This document shows positions 61,857-64,000 of a stretch of 64,000 bases of DNA, piece after piece. The notes under the pieces were generated by a model. It saw only the letters and a program-made list of their open reading frames with translations, was not told where the DNA came from and made no database searches. Numbering within the stretch: the stretch's first letter is position 1; the number at the start of each line of letters is the position of its first letter. The position numbers and the translations under genes were made by a program. The DNA comes from Fibrella forsythiae (lineage in GTDB: Bacteria > Bacteroidota > Bacteroidia > Cytophagales > Spirosomataceae): the NCBI RefSeq assembly GCF_017353175.1, contig NZ_JAFMYW010000002.1:1178001-1242000 (forward strand), written 5' to 3'.

Positions 61857-62840
61857 TTATTTTTCGGCCATCACCGGTACGATAACCTCGTTCCCCTTTA
61901 CGCTAAACGTATAAACCCCCTTGTCTTTATCCCATTGTTTAACGACCGGCACGATGCGTGTCCGGCGTGGACTTACTTTGTCTGCTGCGTTGTGGATGTG
62001 GTATACGTAATACAACTGCTTGTCTACTCCTTCAAACAGATCGCCATGTCCTGATCCGTTCTCGCCAACGATAGACCGGTGAATGATCGGGTTATTTTTA
62101 TACTTCACCCAGGGGCCGTATGGCGAATCGGCTACGGCATAGCCAATGGCGTAATCGATGTTCTGGAAGTGGTTGGCTGAATAGAACAGGTAATATTTAT
62201 TTGTCAATTTCAGGACAGTAGGCCCTTCCATAATAGGGACTGATTTATAATTAGGCGTTGCTTCCCAGGGCTGTGTTTGGTCAAAACAGCGTTTCAGTGT
62301 TTCGGGCTTTATCTTGCCGGTTTTCAGATCAAACTCGGCTACATGCAGGTAATTGCCTTTATCAAACCGTACACAGTAGAGGTAGTGCTTCCCATCAGTA
62401 TCCTTGAAAACATAGGAATCGATATTTTTTTCGGAACCGTCAATAGGGCCCACCTCTCTCTGCCTGTATGGACCCAGTAAGGATGCTGACTCGGCCAATA
62501 CGGTTTGCTCATCGGCCGTATAGGTCATGTAATACATACCCTTCTCTTTAAAGAGTTGAGGTGCCCAGAAACCTTTGGTGCCAAACGTGTGGTCGCCTTT
62601 GGTCAGGATCATACCCAGCGAATCGGTTGATCTGGCAGGTACTGACCACGTTTTCAGGTCTTTCGATGCTAGTAAGGCGAATCCCTGCGGCCCGCCGCCC
62701 CCGCCTTTCGATCCGGTCAGATAATAGGTGCCGCCCTCCACATACACGGTTACATCTGCAAAAAAGATTTCTCGCTTTGCCTGTGCGGATGCCTGCAGAG
62801 CAGCGAAAAACAGAATAGAATAACACAGGATTGATTTCAT
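61857..62840 (-). CDS. Secreted glycoside hydrolase family 43
   Basis: A five-bladed beta-propeller enzyme of GH43/clan F. 327 residues with a signal peptide (about 1-19). The catalytic triad fits Asp 29 (FFADVTVYVEGG), Asp 141 (NIDSYVFKDTDGKHYLYC) and Glu 205 (IMEGPTVLKLTNKYYLFYS). Note that the usual ADP after the first Asp is ADV here. It probably removes arabinose or xylose residues from hemicellulose, in keeping with the neighbouring acetylxylan esterase-like gene. Confidence 0.9.
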   Translation of the reverse strand: MKSILCYSILFFAALQASAQAKREIFFADVTVYVEGGTYYLTGSKGGGGGPQGFALLASKDLKTWSVPARSTDSLGMILTKGDHTFGTKGFWAPQLFKEKGMYYMTYTADEQTVLAESASLLGPYRQREVGPIDGSEKNIDSYVFKDTDGKHYLYCVRFDKGNYLHVAEFDLKTGKIKPETLKRCFDQTQPWEATPNYKSVPIMEGPTVLKLTNKYYLFYSANHFQNIDYAIGYAVADSPYGPWVKYKNNPIIHRSIVGENGSGHGDLFEGVDKQLYYVYHIHNAADKVSPRRTRIVPVVKQWDKDKGVYTFSVKGNEVIVPVMAEK

Positions 62841-63219
62841 CGTTTCGGGTAATCAGTTAGTTCAGAAGGGTATGACCCATTGGCCCCTAAAAAGCTAAAC
62901 TGATTTATCCCTCATCTATCCTCTTTCAGACTTGGCAAGTGACGATTTTTGTGAAGAACGGCCTACAAATCCGTACCGATCGCTTTTCTGGTTCCTGATC
63001 GAAAAGGCGGGGTGCCGAGACGCATACACAAAACGGCTGATACTGGACGATGAATAGCTAAATGCTCCGTTTAACTAAACAACCAGCAGCAACACGGGCT
63101 TATTACTGGTAACGACACGAATTGCGCAGGAACCACTAGGCGGGAGGGGAGGGTTGGAACGACCGATACCCTTACCTGACAGCAGTTGCCGGTGTTCGGA
63201 TAATTAAAACTAGAAGCAA
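62841..63219. other. 379-base intergenic stretch without a gene
   Basis: Divergent spacer between the GH43 gene and the DUF808 gene. It contains a GTTTAACTAAAC near-palindrome at 63069-63080. I see no gene or clear promoter in it. Confidence 0.45.
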
Positions 63220-64000
63220 ATGGCCTCGGGAGTGTTCGCCGTCTTAGATGATATAACGGCTTTAATGGATGATGTGGCGCTGGCAACCAAGGTGGCCACG
63301 CGTAAGACAACCGGTATATTAGGAGATGATCTGGCCGTAAACGCCGAAAAAGCAACGGGTTTTTTAGCTAATCGGGAATTGCCGGTTTTGTGGTCAATTA
63401 CCAAGGGATCGCTGCTCAACAAGTTGATCATTGTTCCGCTGGCCCTGTTACTGAATGCTTTTTTTCCGGTGGCCATTACGTTCATTCTCTTGCTTGGCGG
63501 CTGCTACCTGGCCTATGAAGGTGCCGAAAAAATAGTGGAGTACCTGGGTAGTGTGCTAAAAAAGAAACCGTCGGTTGTGGCCAGTCCTGAACCAGCCGAG
63601 CCAGCTCCCACTCAGGAACAGGCCAAAATAAAGGCCGCCGTAACAACTGACTTTATCCTGTCGGTAGAGATTGTCATTATTGCTCTTGGAACCGTTGCCG
63701 GTCAAAGTACACCAGTGCAGATACTGACAGTGTCGGCGGTTGCCCTGCTGGCTACTGTTGGAGTCTATGGCCTGGTTGCGCTGATTGTCAGAATGGATGA
63801 TGCAGGCCACCGGCTAATCAAGGCTTCTGCCGGTAAAGGTATCCGCTCAACGATTGGTCATGGGCTGGTCGGGGCGCTACCCATCGTAATCAGGCTGTTG
63901 AGTGTGGTGGGCACACTGGCTCTTTTGCTGGTGGCTGGCGGCATCTTCATTCATAACGTACCCTATCTGCACACACTCCATACGGGGCTTCCGGCCACGG
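63220..64000 (+). CDS. DUF808 family inner membrane protein (cut by window end)
   Basis: A frame open from the ATG at 63220 to the window end encodes a multi-helix membrane protein. The N-terminus (ASGVFAVLDDITALMDDVA) and VATRKTTGILGDDLAVNAEK are characteristic of DUF808/YedI-like proteins. Five or more hydrophobic helices appear at about residues 70-105, 146-205 and 220-245. A Pro/Ala/Lys linker (SPEPAEPAPTQEQ) follows the first helices. Function is unknown. The start is well fixed; the C-terminus lies outside the window. Confidence 0.88.
   Translation, partial: MASGVFAVLDDITALMDDVALATKVATRKTTGILGDDLAVNAEKATGFLANRELPVLWSITKGSLLNKLIIVPLALLLNAFFPVAITFILLLGGCYLAYEGAEKIVEYLGSVLKKKPSVVASPEPAEPAPTQEQAKIKAAVTTDFILSVEIVIIALGTVAGQSTPVQILTVSAVALLATVGVYGLVALIVRMDDAGHRLIKASAGKGIRSTIGHGLVGALPIVIRLLSVVGTLALLLVAGGIFIHNVPYLHTLHTGLPAT

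Noticed and set aside
1-64000. Chromosome-polarity (KOPS-like) reading of the iterated ACGTACC word
   Set aside because: Both orientations occur about equally (roughly 29 and 40) with no obvious switch along the window, while polarity words are strongly skewed.
1-64000. CRISPR array, tRNA, rRNA or transposase genes
   Set aside because: No direct-repeat/spacer pattern, cloverleaf or transposase-type reading frame was found on either strand.

Overview
The window looks like chromosomal DNA of a Bacteroidota bacterium, most likely a Cytophagales member of the Spirosoma type (inference). The support is a type IX secretion protein (PorD family) in the order coaBC-porD-recN, a coaX-outer membrane protein-lptC block, a 7TM-DISM-type sensor kinase, Bacteroidota-style lipoproteins, secreted glycoside hydrolases, few Shine-Dalgarno-like sites and moderately GC-rich DNA. 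Nearly every stretch is coding. I found no rRNA, tRNA, CRISPR array, transposase or prophage. One gene is cut at each edge: coaBC on the left and a DUF808 membrane protein on the right.

Layout. 1-4.8 kb: coaBC end, porD, recN, then a lipoprotein/SCO/cytochrome c respiratory-copper cluster. 4.9-7.6 kb (minus): coaX, an outer membrane barrel protein and lptC. 7.7-11.8 kb (plus): an RsmI-like methylase, an MBL hydrolase, pssA, purS and fabH. 12-13.2 kb: a CoA-binding protein and a solitary NUMOD4/HNH endonuclease. 13.3-20.1 kb: a very large NtrY-like histidine kinase, an IscA-like protein, an HMG-CoA-lyase-like enzyme and mnmA. 20.3-32.6 kb: sugar catabolism and polysaccharide genes (FAH hydrolase plus ketoglutarate-semialdehyde dehydrogenase, GH20 hexosaminidase, GH67-N-like protein, Gfo/Idh/MocA oxidoreductase, sugar isomerase) mixed with hypotheticals and a TrpF-like protein. 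32.7-35.7 kb: a DUF937-OmpA fusion and xseB/xseA. 35.8-38.3 kb: a three-gene arsenosugar operon (AhpD-like, ArsS, ArsM). 38.4-43 kb: pheS, a 7TM sensor kinase and threonine aldolase. 43.1-46.5 kb: an isolated tssE-tssF-tssG contractile-injection baseplate module. 46.5-54.4 kb: secreted nucleosidase, porin, lpxK, menC, M1 peptidase and hemF. 54.5-57.2 kb: a LacI regulator with palindromic operators, two unknown small proteins and a DUF2911 protein. 57.4-64 kb: MetX-like hydrolase, amidase, acetylxylan esterase-like protein, GH43 and DUF808.

The strongest unexplained signal is not a gene. A short word with core ACGTACC/GGTACGT (extended form AACGTACCTG/CAGGTACGTT) is scattered over the whole window in both orientations, inside and between genes. 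I count about 69 copies of the 7-mer where about 8 would be expected by chance, and at least 26 exact copies of the 10-mer where about 0.1 would be expected. One intergenic hairpin is built from two facing copies. This resembles DNA-uptake sequences or other highly iterated genome-wide words, and I know of no described function for it in this group. Other points of interest are the orphan baseplate trio, the arsenosugar operon, the LacI/palindrome/small-protein locus and a series of very long perfect inverted repeats between convergent genes.
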